NCBI RefSeq assembly: GCF_900167905.1
Contig: NZ_FUYZ01000001.1
Coordinates: 434,001-498,000 of the forward strand
Origin: Soonwooa buanensis
GTDB taxonomy: Bacteria; Bacteroidota; Bacteroidia; Flavobacteriales; Weeksellaceae
Length of the DNA: 64,000 nt
Direction: 5' to 3'
The translations under genes were made by a program, and so were the position numbers. Below, in pieces: positions 9,184-17,271 of this stretch (positions within the stretch are counted from its first letter, which is position 1; each line of letters starts with the position of its first letter). A model generated the notes under the pieces. That model was given only the letters and a program-made list of their open reading frames with translations, made no database searches and was not told where the DNA came from.

Positions 9184-9205
9184 AATCGAAGATTCGACGG
9201 AGTCA
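9184..9205. repeat. short insertion 1 in the IS3 transposase
   Basis: A 22-base insertion between CAT and TCAG on the minus strand, which shifts the frame after FYNTQRRH. It shares 20 of 22 bases with the insertion at 9434-9455, and both sit at the same CAT/TCAG context. On the plus strand it reads AATCGAAGATTCGACGGAGT plus CA and includes an AATC-GAA-GATT mini palindrome. Confidence 0.75.
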
Positions 9206-9433
9206 ATGCCTTCTCTGAGTGTTGTAAAATGTTTCTATATATTCAAACACAGAGTTTTTGGCATCATCTCTAGTTTCATATTTATTTTGATAAACAAGTT
9301 CTGTTTTCAGAGTTTTGAAAAAGCTCTCCGCTACAGCATTATCATAGCAGTTCCCTTTTCCACTCATTCGGATAATGTTTTTTCCGACCATTGACGTAAA
9401 TTCTGTGCACGCATACTGTATTCCCCTATCTGA

Positions 9434-9455
9434 AATCGGAGATTCGACGTAGTCA
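9434..9455. repeat. short insertion 2 in the IS3 transposase
   Basis: A 22-base insertion that splits the codons for H and S of the catalytic HSDRG motif. Flanks are CAT and TCAG on the minus strand, the same as at insertion 1. It differs from insertion 1 by two bases. The origin is unknown. Confidence 0.75.
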
Positions 9456-10051
9456 ATGGCAAATTAAACTGTCATGATCCTGTAAAGGACGATGGAGTCG
9501 TGCCATTTTCAAGGCGGCAATACTGGTATCCTGAGCCTTCATCATCTCACTCAGCGACCAGCCGATAACCTTGCTGTCAAATAGATCAATGACTGTAGTA
9601 AGATACAACCAACCCTGACCTGTGCGGATATAGGTAATATCAGAAACCCATGCTTTATTTTTTTCTTTCACTTGAAAATTCTGATTTAACAAGTTGGCTA
9701 CCACGGGATATTTGTGGGAAGAGTTTGTAGTTTTCTTGAATTTTCTTTTCACAATACTTCGTAGATTAAGCTCACGCATCAGCTTTGCTACAAAAGGACG
9801 AGAAGCATTCATTCCCTTTGATTCAAGTTCTCTGGCGATTCGAGGACTGCCATATCTGCCACGGCTCCAATGATAAATATGGAAGATCTCTGCAGATAAA
9901 ACAGATCTTCTTTCTGATCGCCCACTCGGTTTTCTTTTCTTCCAATGATAGAAACTGCTCCTGCTAACCTTTAATACTTCACACATCTTCCCGACAGGAA
10001 ACACAGTAGTGTGTTCTTTGATAAATTTATATCTTACCCGTCTCTCTTGGA

Positions 10052-10100
10052 AATTGAAGATTCGTGAATTCCTTTAAAAACAAAATAAAAATAATGAACA
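10052..10100. repeat. short insertion 3, at the orfA/orfB junction
   Basis: A 49-base insertion within the end of orfA: after GIF the frame should continue through SKRDG and a stop at TCCAAGAGAGACGGG, but 49 foreign bases come first. Its last 13 bases on the minus strand, CGAATCTTCAATT, match the ends of insertions 1 and 2 with one or two changes. All three stop immediately before TC. Confidence 0.6.
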
Positions 10101-10373
10101 AAAGATGCCTACCGCCTTTTTTAAGATGTCACGTTCTAGCTTTGTTTCTTCAAGTTCTTTTCGAAGCCTCAAAAGCTCTTCCCTTACGGGATCGAAGGAA
10201 ATTTGTTTTTCCTTGGTAAGCTTGCCTTCTTTGTGATGCTTTCTCCAATTGACTAGACTTTCTTTGCAGATCCCCAATTCTTGAGCTACTGAAGATATGT
10301 TGCCTCGCTGCTCACTTAAAGATACTGCTTGGATCTTAAACTCTAAACTGTAATTTTTTCTGATCTTTTTCAT
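10074..10373 (-). CDS. IS3-family transposase OrfA (altered C-terminus)
   Basis: A helix-turn-helix protein of 99 residues; the HTH_Tnp_1 part covers MKKIRKNYSLEFKIQAVSLS to about residue 50, followed by a coiled coil (REELLRLRKELEETKLERDI). The last nine residues (FCSLFLFCF) come from the 49-base insertion and replace the native end. The usual frameshift to orfB is therefore lost. It is probably non-functional for transposition. Confidence 0.75.
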   Translation of the reverse strand: MKKIRKNYSLEFKIQAVSLSEQRGNISSVAQELGICKESLVNWRKHHKEGKLTKEKQISFDPVREELLRLRKELEETKLERDILKKAVGIFCSLFLFCF

Positions 10374-10523
10374 ACTCTTAAAGATAAAGAGTATAAGAAT
10401 TGTGTCCTAACAAAGGTAGCAACTCCAGTTGGCAGTTGCGGTAACGAAGTGGACGCAATCTCCGTAGCGGCTGCGTATGAGTATAATGTCTATTATGTTA
10501 TTTGCTGGGGGAAGGCGTGGAAT

Positions 10524-10769
10524 TTAGTTCACTACTCTATTATCGCAATATTGTCTAAATTTAGTTCCATCAATGTCGCCATAATCTAATTTGTTATCAA
10601 GAATATATTTAATAAAATCATCAATGCTTGCATAACTTACCTGTAATTCTTTATTGATTGAATAGTGTTGTTCATAGTGCCACCACATATGTTTATTCAA
10701 TTTAATATCTTCTTCATCTGTGAATGGATTCTCAGATTCATTTTGAAAATATTTATAATCAATTTTCAT
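10524..10769 (-). CDS. hypothetical protein, 81 residues
   Basis: A small acidic protein beginning MKIDYKYFQNESENPF and rich in D, Y and N, with no signal peptide or membrane segment. I do not recognise its family. It begins 16 bases after the SRAP gene stop on the same strand, so it is probably cotranscribed with it. A helix-rich middle part and a short YGDIDGTKFRQYC segment are all that can be described. Confidence 0.5.
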   Translation of the reverse strand: MKIDYKYFQNESENPFTDEEDIKLNKHMWWHYEQHYSINKELQVSYASIDDFIKYILDNKLDYGDIDGTKFRQYCDNRVVN

Positions 10770-10785
10770 ATTCTATTCTAAAATT

Positions 10786-11406
10786 TTAAACCACTTTAGC
10801 AACTAATTTTGGATTATAATGAGGGAATGAAAAATCTTGTATTTTTCTATCATCTAACCATGCTTCTTGAATTGTTTTATCAAGTACCATTGGCATACGA
10901 TGTTTGGTATTGTGAATTTCTGCCATTAACTCATTAGCTTCTGTTGTAACAATTGAAAATGAAGTAAGTTGTTCTCCTGTTTCTTTATCTGTCCAAACGT
11001 TATAAATACCTCCCAAAGCAAAAGGTTTATCATCATTATCTAATTGAATATAGAATTTTTCTTTCTCTTTACCTTTAGCATCAAGCCATTTCCATTCATA
11101 AAAACCATTAACCAATACAAGACAACGCTTATTAACAGATGCTTTAAAACTTGCTTTTTCGCCAATAGTTTCTATTCTTGCGTTAAGTGTCATTTTTTGA
11201 CCATCACGATTTTTAGCCCATGGTGGGATAATACCCCAATTACCTAGAATAGCTTCATCGGGATTATCATCCAAAATTATAGGGATATTTGGATGAGCAA
11301 AGCCATTAACAAAGCTTGAACCTTCATAGTCGGGTCCATTATAACCAACGCCAAAAGCGTCTTTGATTTGCTTTTTAGCCAATTTAGCATCTACGTAATA
11401 GCACAT
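10786..11406 (-). CDS. SOS response-associated peptidase (SRAP, YedK/HMCES type)
   Basis: A 206-residue protein that forms a covalent thiazolidine link to abasic sites in single-stranded DNA. The catalytic Cys2 follows the initiator Met (MCYYVDA). Other active-site blocks are LNARIETI, NGFYEWKW and HNTKHRMP. It sits beside the restriction genes, a frequent place for SRAP genes, but it could equally serve general DNA repair. The start is fixed by the need for Cys at position 2. Confidence 0.93.
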   Translation of the reverse strand: MCYYVDAKLAKKQIKDAFGVGYNGPDYEGSSFVNGFAHPNIPIILDDNPDEAILGNWGIIPPWAKNRDGQKMTLNARIETIGEKASFKASVNKRCLVLVNGFYEWKWLDAKGKEKEKFYIQLDNDDKPFALGGIYNVWTDKETGEQLTSFSIVTTEANELMAEIHNTKHRMPMVLDKTIQEAWLDDRKIQDFSFPHYNPKLVAKVV

Positions 11407-11467
11407 AACTACCTATTTTATTGATTATTAATTAAAGGTAGGAATTTTAAAGAAATATAATGTAAAA

Positions 11468-11500
11468 AATGAGCCGATTAAGTAATTTAATCAGCTCATT
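11468..11500 (-). terminator. hairpin terminator after the defence operon
   Basis: Two 14-base arms (AATGAGCCGATTAA and TTAATCAGCTCATT, one mismatch) around a five-base spacer. On the minus strand a T-run follows the stem. It lies between the Mrr-like gene and the SRAP gene and would end transcription from the restriction operon. Confidence 0.6.
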
Positions 11501-11628
11501 TTCGATTTCTTATTTTATTCTCGCAATCGTCATAAATAATAGATCATATAAAAGATAAATACTATCGTCACTATGAAAACAAAAAAGCATTTTTTTATAT
11601 CAAGTCTTTAATGCCTTATCCTAGGCTT

Positions 11629-12390
11629 TTAGAAATTTAAATATATACTGTTTTTATTGGTTAATTCTAGTTCTTTATCTATTTTCTTATTTGTAACAAA
11701 ATTATCTTTCAACCAATTTTGAATATCGTGAGAATCTTTTAATTCTAAATTAAACTCTTTTCCTTCCAGCCACTTGCTATCCTCCGTAAAAAAAGTATTA
11801 GTCACCAACATACCTGCATTAAAATAGTCCACTAACTTCATTGCACCTAGGAAATCACGAACCTCACCTGTTGTTACTTTTTTATCGGTATTTATTTTGT
11901 ATTTTATTTGTACGGCGATAATGATGTTAACGATGTCCTTTTTGTATGCGATTACGTCAATACCACCATCAGCTTGATTCGTTCTTCCTGATTTTTCTAC
12001 ACTATAACCCTTTTTTATAAGTAGAGTAATTATTAAATTTTCAAAGTTATCTGGGGTTATTCGATCTAAATTTTTAATATCCTCCCTAATCCATTCTAAA
12101 ATGTCATAAGTAGGATCCGATAGGAAAATAGGATTCTCATCAAATTCCTTTTCGAATAATACTCTCATCGCTTCTTCGCTTAACATTACATTGGGATTAT
12201 ACTCAACGCTAATGTTATTACGAGATAATATTTCAATGATCCTAGGCATTGACATATTTAATTCTTTACCCGCTCTATTTAACCTTACTTTTCTAGGAAC
12301 ATTGGTTACTGTGTTTCGGGATGCAATTTTTTTCAAATGCTTTAAATGCTTTCTTTTTGCTTTTTCCTTTTTAATAAATTTCTTTCTCAC
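11629..12390 (-). CDS. Mrr-like restriction endonuclease with an IF2-N-like domain
   Basis: 253 residues in three parts. The N-terminus is strongly basic (residues 1-25, MRKKFIKKEKAKRKHLKHL). Residues about 36-85 (VRLNRAGKELNMSMPRIIEI, then NPNVMLSEEAMRVLFEKEF) closely resemble the N-terminal domain of Bacteroidota initiation factor IF-2. Residues about 110-235 form an Mrr_cat PD-(D/E)xK fold with GGIDVIAYKKD and AVQIKYK as the catalytic D and QxK. It lies 48 bases after hsdR. The helical domain may recognise DNA or a modified base; that is inference. Confidence 0.72.
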   Translation of the reverse strand: MRKKFIKKEKAKRKHLKHLKKIASRNTVTNVPRKVRLNRAGKELNMSMPRIIEILSRNNISVEYNPNVMLSEEAMRVLFEKEFDENPIFLSDPTYDILEWIREDIKNLDRITPDNFENLIITLLIKKGYSVEKSGRTNQADGGIDVIAYKKDIVNIIIAVQIKYKINTDKKVTTGEVRDFLGAMKLVDYFNAGMLVTNTFFTEDSKWLEGKEFNLELKDSHDIQNWLKDNFVTNKKIDKELELTNKNSIYLNF

Positions 12391-12438
12391 TTGCGCCTTT
12401 GTATTATTATGAAGATCATTAAACCAAAGTATTAACCC

Positions 12439-15400
12439 TTACCTATTCTTCTTAAAATTTTCCGCTTGTTCTAGTACATTTTTATAGACTTCTTCCTGCG
12501 TAATTGGAGGGTATCCAAATTCATGAAGCTTCACAATAATATCCATTTTAAGTTGTGCTTTTATATCATCTCTGTCGCTCCAATCGGGATATTTGGCCGT
12601 ATTTTCAACTATTATTTTTATTTCCCGAGCCAATTCTAACATTTTGTCCTTATCGAATTCAAAACCATATTGTTGACAGATCATATCCAAGATGTCGTAA
12701 AATGCTTTTTCTTCGTAATCGATTCCTAAATCCGCAAATGAATCCATTTCGACACGCAGCTTGATGATGAGATTCAGCATCTGTTCTGCAGTATCGAACT
12801 GAATGCCTTCGTAGTCTAAAATATCCCCTTCGCTTCGTTCGTTATATCGGTTTATAATGGACTGCAAACGCTCAGAAAAATCTTGACCTTTTACTTTATT
12901 AACCTTTTTGAAATCGTTAATGGTTTGTTTTAGTAATCGCTCTAAAATTTTAATCTTCGTATTGGGTAATTCCAAATTGGAAATTTTCTCAATGAATTTA
13001 TCGTTGAATAAATCAATCGCATTGGCTTTGTTATCGTCCAGTTTAAAGATTTCTTCTACCCCTTCCGAAACAATCGCTTCTTCCATTAAACGAGCCACCT
13101 TCTCGTTCATTTGAGCTGTATCTGGTGCTTCTCCTTTTGTTAATTTAACGACAATGGATTTAATCGCGAAATAGAAATGAATTTCATCAACTTCTTTTGG
13201 TGTAAACAGTTCGGAACCACTCACTAAATTGTACGCCGACTTTAACTTTTTAGTCACATTTACAAATAGTTTTTCCGATTCTTCTGTTTTTAAAACCAAT
13301 TCAGAAGCTCTGTTTAAGCAATTTAATCGTTCAATTGATAATTCTTCAAAATAATCTTTGGTATCGAACTTATTGAAAAACTGACGTAATAATTCTAATT
13401 GATCTCTTACCAAAATTTCTGCTTGCGCTGTATCTTCAAAATCATCATCCGCCGTTTGGTTATTGAACATTCCCAAGCCTTTATTCAGATTTTTCTTAAT
13501 GCCGATGTAATCAACCACCAGACCTCTATCTTTCCCTTCGTATTTACGATTCACACGAGAAATGGTCTGAATCAAATTATGCGTTTGCAAGGGTTTATCA
13601 ATGTAAATGGTATCTAAGAATGGAACATCAAAACCTGTTAACCACATATCTACTACAATAGCGATTTTGAAGTTGGATTTGATTTGTTTGAACTGACGAT
13701 CCAATTCTTTACGGTCGTCTTTATTTCCTAATAAGTCCCATAACTCCTTTTCATCGTCTTTGTTGCGTGTCATAATCATTTTAATACGCTCGATGGGTTT
13801 AATGTCCTTCTGTTCTTTCTCCGATAAGCCTACAGGAAGCATGATTTCGTTCCATTCCGGACGTAGTGCTAAAATTTCTTGAAACAATTTGTAGGCAATC
13901 CCACGAGAAGCACATACAAACATTGCTTTGCCCGCAACGGTTGCTTTTTCTTCTAATCGATTTTCATAATGCTCGATAAAATCTTGTGCAATGGCTTTGA
14001 TACGGTCTGTATCCCCTAACACCACTTCCATATTGGCAATGGCTTTTTGACTGGCTTCTACATGGTATTCTGAAGCACCTTCAGCTACTGCATTTTCATA
14101 ATAGGATTCAATTTCTTGAACTTTTTTGTAATCTAAATTAACTTTAGCTGCACGACCTTCGTACACCAATCGCACGGTGATTTCATCATTTACCGACTCG
14201 AACATCGTGTATTGATCGACCACCTCACCAAACACTTCTAAAGTCTTGTCTATTGGTGTCCCTGTAAAACCAACATAAGTTGCATTGGGTAAGGAATCGT
14301 GTAAATATTTGGCAAAGCCATAGGATTTGGTGACCGTGTTTTTGTCGTGGTCTATCTTTACTTTCAAATCCAAATTCACTTGCGAACGGTGGGCTTCATC
14401 GGAAATGCAAATGATGTTGGTACGATTGGATAAAATCTCATCATCTTCTGCAAATTTTTGAACCGTCGTTAAATAAACACCACCACTTTCAATACCTCGC
14501 AAACGCTCTCTTAAATCGGCTCTGGAATTTATGTTTATAATGTTTTCATCACCAATGAATTTCTTAGCGTTGGTAAAATCTTTGGATAATTGATCGTCTA
14601 AATCGGTACGGTCTGAAATAATGATAATCGTAGGACTGGCAAAATCTGTTGAACGCATTAATAAGCGCGACAAATATAACATCGTGTAACTTTTTCCACA
14701 ACCTGTTGCCCCAAAATAGGTTCCCCCTTTACCATCACCCTCGGGCTTACGGTGTTTTAAAATACTATCGTACAGTTTGTTGGCTGCATAATATTGTGGA
14801 TAGCGTGTTAAAATTTTAAGTTCGTGTTTTGAATTATCAGGAAATAAAATAAAATGATGCAGTATATCCACCAAACGCTTTTGATTCAACATACCATGCA
14901 CGATTGAGGTTGTGGTTTCGATCCCCGATAAGGCTTTCTTTTCCTCCCCTGTAATCTTGTTCCAACCGTAATAAAATTCATAGGAAGAAAAGAGTGTTCC
15001 CGCTTTGTTATTAACGCCATCCGAAATCACACAAAATGCATTGTATTTCATCAGTTCTGGAATATCTCTTCGGTAACGATTGGTTAATTGTTTGTAGGCA
15101 TCGTGAATGGTAATTTCTTCCTCGATAGCCGTTTTGAACTCAAAAACCACAACTGGAATTCCGTTGATGTATAAAATCAAATCAGGAATGCGAAGTTCAG
15201 AACCTTGAATTTCTAATTGGTTTACAATTTTGAATGTGTTTGAATTAACATCCTCCTTATCAATGTATTGAATGTGTAGGTCTTTTTTCGCAGGATTGTT
15301 GCGTTTGAATATTAAGCCATCCGCCAATAATTTGCAGATGTATTTGTTGGAATCGTACAAGTTGGACGCAGACTGAAAAGCAATTTCGTTGATGATGCTC

Positions 15401-15579
15401 TCTAGCTCCATAGGTTCCAAATCGGGATAATGCTGAAGCAAGAAGCTTTGCAAATCTTCTTTGATTAATACGTCCTGATTGGAAGCACGATCCAACTGTT
15501 TTCCGTTGATATAGTGATAGCCTTCTGTTTTCAAAAGGCTGATGAAAGCTTGTTCTAGTTGAGATTCGGTGTATTTCAT
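12439..15579 (-). CDS. hsdR: type I restriction enzyme, R subunit
   Basis: The motor and nuclease subunit of the type I system, about 1046 residues. The N-terminal HSDR_N nuclease has PD in ELRIPDLILYING and ExK in VVFEFKTA. The SF2 helicase follows with GATGCGKSY (Walker A), ISDEAHRSQ (DEAH) and GFTGTPI, and a C-terminal EcoEI-type region completes it. The ATG at 15579 (MKYTESQLEQAF) is chosen over one at 15615 because a copied remnant of the same start lies at 17230-17268. It is 53 bases after the AAA gene. Confidence 0.95.
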   Translation of the reverse strand: MKYTESQLEQAFISLLKTEGYHYINGKQLDRASNQDVLIKEDLQSFLLQHYPDLEPMELESIINEIAFQSASNLYDSNKYICKLLADGLIFKRNNPAKKDLHIQYIDKEDVNSNTFKIVNQLEIQGSELRIPDLILYINGIPVVVFEFKTAIEEEITIHDAYKQLTNRYRRDIPELMKYNAFCVISDGVNNKAGTLFSSYEFYYGWNKITGEEKKALSGIETTTSIVHGMLNQKRLVDILHHFILFPDNSKHELKILTRYPQYYAANKLYDSILKHRKPEGDGKGGTYFGATGCGKSYTMLYLSRLLMRSTDFASPTIIIISDRTDLDDQLSKDFTNAKKFIGDENIININSRADLRERLRGIESGGVYLTTVQKFAEDDEILSNRTNIICISDEAHRSQVNLDLKVKIDHDKNTVTKSYGFAKYLHDSLPNATYVGFTGTPIDKTLEVFGEVVDQYTMFESVNDEITVRLVYEGRAAKVNLDYKKVQEIESYYENAVAEGASEYHVEASQKAIANMEVVLGDTDRIKAIAQDFIEHYENRLEEKATVAGKAMFVCASRGIAYKLFQEILALRPEWNEIMLPVGLSEKEQKDIKPIERIKMIMTRNKDDEKELWDLLGNKDDRKELDRQFKQIKSNFKIAIVVDMWLTGFDVPFLDTIYIDKPLQTHNLIQTISRVNRKYEGKDRGLVVDYIGIKKNLNKGLGMFNNQTADDDFEDTAQAEILVRDQLELLRQFFNKFDTKDYFEELSIERLNCLNRASELVLKTEESEKLFVNVTKKLKSAYNLVSGSELFTPKEVDEIHFYFAIKSIVVKLTKGEAPDTAQMNEKVARLMEEAIVSEGVEEIFKLDDNKANAIDLFNDKFIEKISNLELPNTKIKILERLLKQTINDFKKVNKVKGQDFSERLQSIINRYNERSEGDILDYEGIQFDTAEQMLNLIIKLRVEMDSFADLGIDYEEKAFYDILDMICQQYGFEFDKDKMLELAREIKIIVENTAKYPDWSDRDDIKAQLKMDIIVKLHEFGYPPITQEEVYKNVLEQAENFKKNR

Positions 15580-15632
15580 GCTAGTGTTTTTCAAGTATAG
15601 TTTTTTTGTTTCCAATTAATGGATCGTATCCA

Positions 15633-17078
15633 TTATTTGGTTTTCTTTTCTAAGGTAATTTCTCCAATATTATAAGCGTAGACTGATGCTGGAACAAAAG
15701 TAAAACTGATCTCGCTCTCAAGCTTTGTATCTTGCTTGTCAATCGTGGTTACTAATGCCTTTTCAAATTGGTTGGCTTTACAAAATTTTATTAAACTCTT
15801 TAAATCTTGAGGCATTTCGAAAAAGCGATTACTCCATTTTATTTCTACACCCCAAACAGGTTTAAATTTTTTATCGTCTACTAAAACCAGATCTACTTCG
15901 CCTTCAGAACGTCCATCTTTCCATCTTGCATAGGTTAAATCCAAATTTTCACGGTGCATCCATTGGGAGAGAATGGCAGTTTCTACCATATTTCCCATTT
16001 CACTATCCATGCCTTTTACGGGTGAAAATAAAGCGGTACGAAGGGAGGGATTGGTTAAATACACTTTGAAGCTGGTTACTCTTTTTAGTCTTTTAGCATT
16101 GATGTCCACTTTGTTTAGCACTTTTATTAAAAAAGCAGCTTCTAGATATTCTAAGTATTTTTTCAGTGTTTCTTTTTGAATTCCAGAATCTTTGGACATG
16201 GTTTCGTAGGAAAATTCGTTTCCTGTATTATAGGCGATGTAAGTAAAAAAACGATTGAGTTCTTGCACATCTTTGATGCCGTATAAGCTTGGTAAATCTC
16301 TTAATAATACTTTATCTACAATGTCGTTTTTCACATACCTTCCCATATCCTTTTGGATTTTTTCGGATAATACTACTTCGGGGTAACCACCAAAATTGAG
16401 GTATTGGATAAACTCATCGTTCAACTCATCAATATTTACGGGTAAGCAATACGAAATCTGTTGATTACCATATTGTATGGTACTTTTCTGGATGAGATGA
16501 TCTCTGTTTTTTAGATGGATGAATTCCTGAAAAGTAAGAGGAGGCAACATAAAATCTGTAAATCTTCCCGCACCACTTTCTGTACTATGCCACTTTAGAG
16601 CCGCAGCAGCAGAACCCGACACAATAAATTTGGTCTTGGGATAGGTATCTACCAATACTTTTAAGTGACGTTCCCAATCTTTGAGATACTGTATTTCGTC
16701 AAAAAATACAAAGCAGTTTTCTAAATTTTCCACCTTTACAGAATCTTTGCATAAATCTAAAATCTCCTGTAAGCTTAAATTAACATAGATGGGATTATCA
16801 ATACCAATAAAGAAAATACGTTGTGGATTTATATTTTCATTAATTAACTCGTCTATGGTGTGAAACATCATAACGGTTTTACCCACACGTCTAGGCCCCA
16901 TTAAAACTACCGCTCTGCGAATGTCTGTCTCGGTAACAAAGGGATAAAACAAATCAAAATACAGACGTTTGGACATTTCTTTATAGAGCGAAGGAATCTC
17001 TTTGGTTGCCCACCACGGATTTTCGTACTGCAGCCGTTCTATAATTTTCTCTGTCGGAATAAGTCTTGAGTTGCTCAT
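15633..17078 (-). CDS. AAA ATPase with DUF4143 domain
   Basis: A 481-residue STAND-like ATPase of the widespread AAA_14/DUF4143 type. Walker A is GPRRVGKT near residue 60, Walker B is FVFFDEIQYL, and a sensor-type VSGSAAAA follows. The C-terminal half is DUF4143, ending in a PD-(D/E)xK-like region with EGEVDLVLVDDKK and VEIKWSNRFF. Such genes are often solitary and of unclear role. Here it splits herA from hsdR and has its own palindromic upstream region. It may be an insertion into the operon rather than part of the defence mechanism. Confidence 0.85.
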   Translation of the reverse strand: MSNSRLIPTEKIIERLQYENPWWATKEIPSLYKEMSKRLYFDLFYPFVTETDIRRAVVLMGPRRVGKTVMMFHTIDELINENINPQRIFFIGIDNPIYVNLSLQEILDLCKDSVKVENLENCFVFFDEIQYLKDWERHLKVLVDTYPKTKFIVSGSAAAALKWHSTESGAGRFTDFMLPPLTFQEFIHLKNRDHLIQKSTIQYGNQQISYCLPVNIDELNDEFIQYLNFGGYPEVVLSEKIQKDMGRYVKNDIVDKVLLRDLPSLYGIKDVQELNRFFTYIAYNTGNEFSYETMSKDSGIQKETLKKYLEYLEAAFLIKVLNKVDINAKRLKRVTSFKVYLTNPSLRTALFSPVKGMDSEMGNMVETAILSQWMHRENLDLTYARWKDGRSEGEVDLVLVDDKKFKPVWGVEIKWSNRFFEMPQDLKSLIKFCKANQFEKALVTTIDKQDTKLESEISFTFVPASVYAYNIGEITLEKKTK

Positions 17079-17102
17079 TTTTTTTCTTATTTACACAAAT
17101 AT

Positions 17103-17142
17103 AGTGAAAATAAACAATTTTAAATGTGTTTATTTTTACACT
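17103..17142 (-). promoter_or_regulatory. palindromic operator upstream of the AAA gene
   Basis: Arms AGTGAAAATAAACA and TGTTTATTTTTACACT face each other around a 10-base spacer, 24 bases upstream of the AAA start. This is a likely regulatory site or promoter giving the gene its own control. The remaining bases to 17229 show no gene. Confidence 0.4.
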
Positions 17143-17229
17143 ATTGTCTGTGTAGTTTGTTTTACGACCTTCTTAATTATTTATTTTCACCAGTCACAAT
17201 AAGGATTATTCTGTTGTGGTTTTTGTTTT

Positions 17230-17268
17230 TAAAAAAGCTTGTACTAATTGCGATTCGGTGTATTTCAT
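17230..17268 (-). pseudogene. relic of an hsdR 5' end directly after herA
   Basis: Starting three bases after the herA stop, the minus strand encodes MKYTESQLVQAF and then runs into non-coding sequence. It matches the present hsdR start (MKYTESQLEQAF) in DNA with only a few differences over about 36 bases. It shows where hsdR originally began, or where a copied start was left when the AAA gene entered. Confidence 0.75.
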
Positions 17269-17271
17269 GAT

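Larger units (their letters stand above)
9112..10050 (-). pseudogene. IS3-family transposase OrfB, broken by two short insertions
   Basis: The N-terminal part runs from about 10050 through FPVGKMCEVLKVSRSSFYHW (HTH_21-like) and the first catalytic D in WVSDITYIRTGQGWLY to DSLICH, where a 22-base insertion (9434-9455) splits the HSDRG motif. The next part reads SDRG, then GKNIIRMSGKGNCYDNAVAESF with the catalytic E, up to FYNTQRRH. There a second 22-base insertion (9184-9205) occurs. Past it, the original C-terminus SALGNLTIKEYQNLMSN can still be read to a stop at 9112. Removing both insertions restores one continuous frame. Confidence 0.88.
9083..10411 (-). mobile_element. IS3-family element (about 1.3 kb), inactivated
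   Basis: The ends carry imperfect inverted repeats, both containing TATACTCTTTAT (left end, plus strand about 9085-9117; right end, complement, about 10384-10411). The element contains orfA and orfB on the minus strand. It is not closely related to the IS3 element at 1-748 and 57599-59107. Exact ends are uncertain by several bases. Confidence 0.75.

Noticed and set aside
9161-9394. Plus-strand coding frame over the IS3 transposase
   Set aside because: It lies opposite a clear transposase reading and spans the short insertion, with no recognisable domain.
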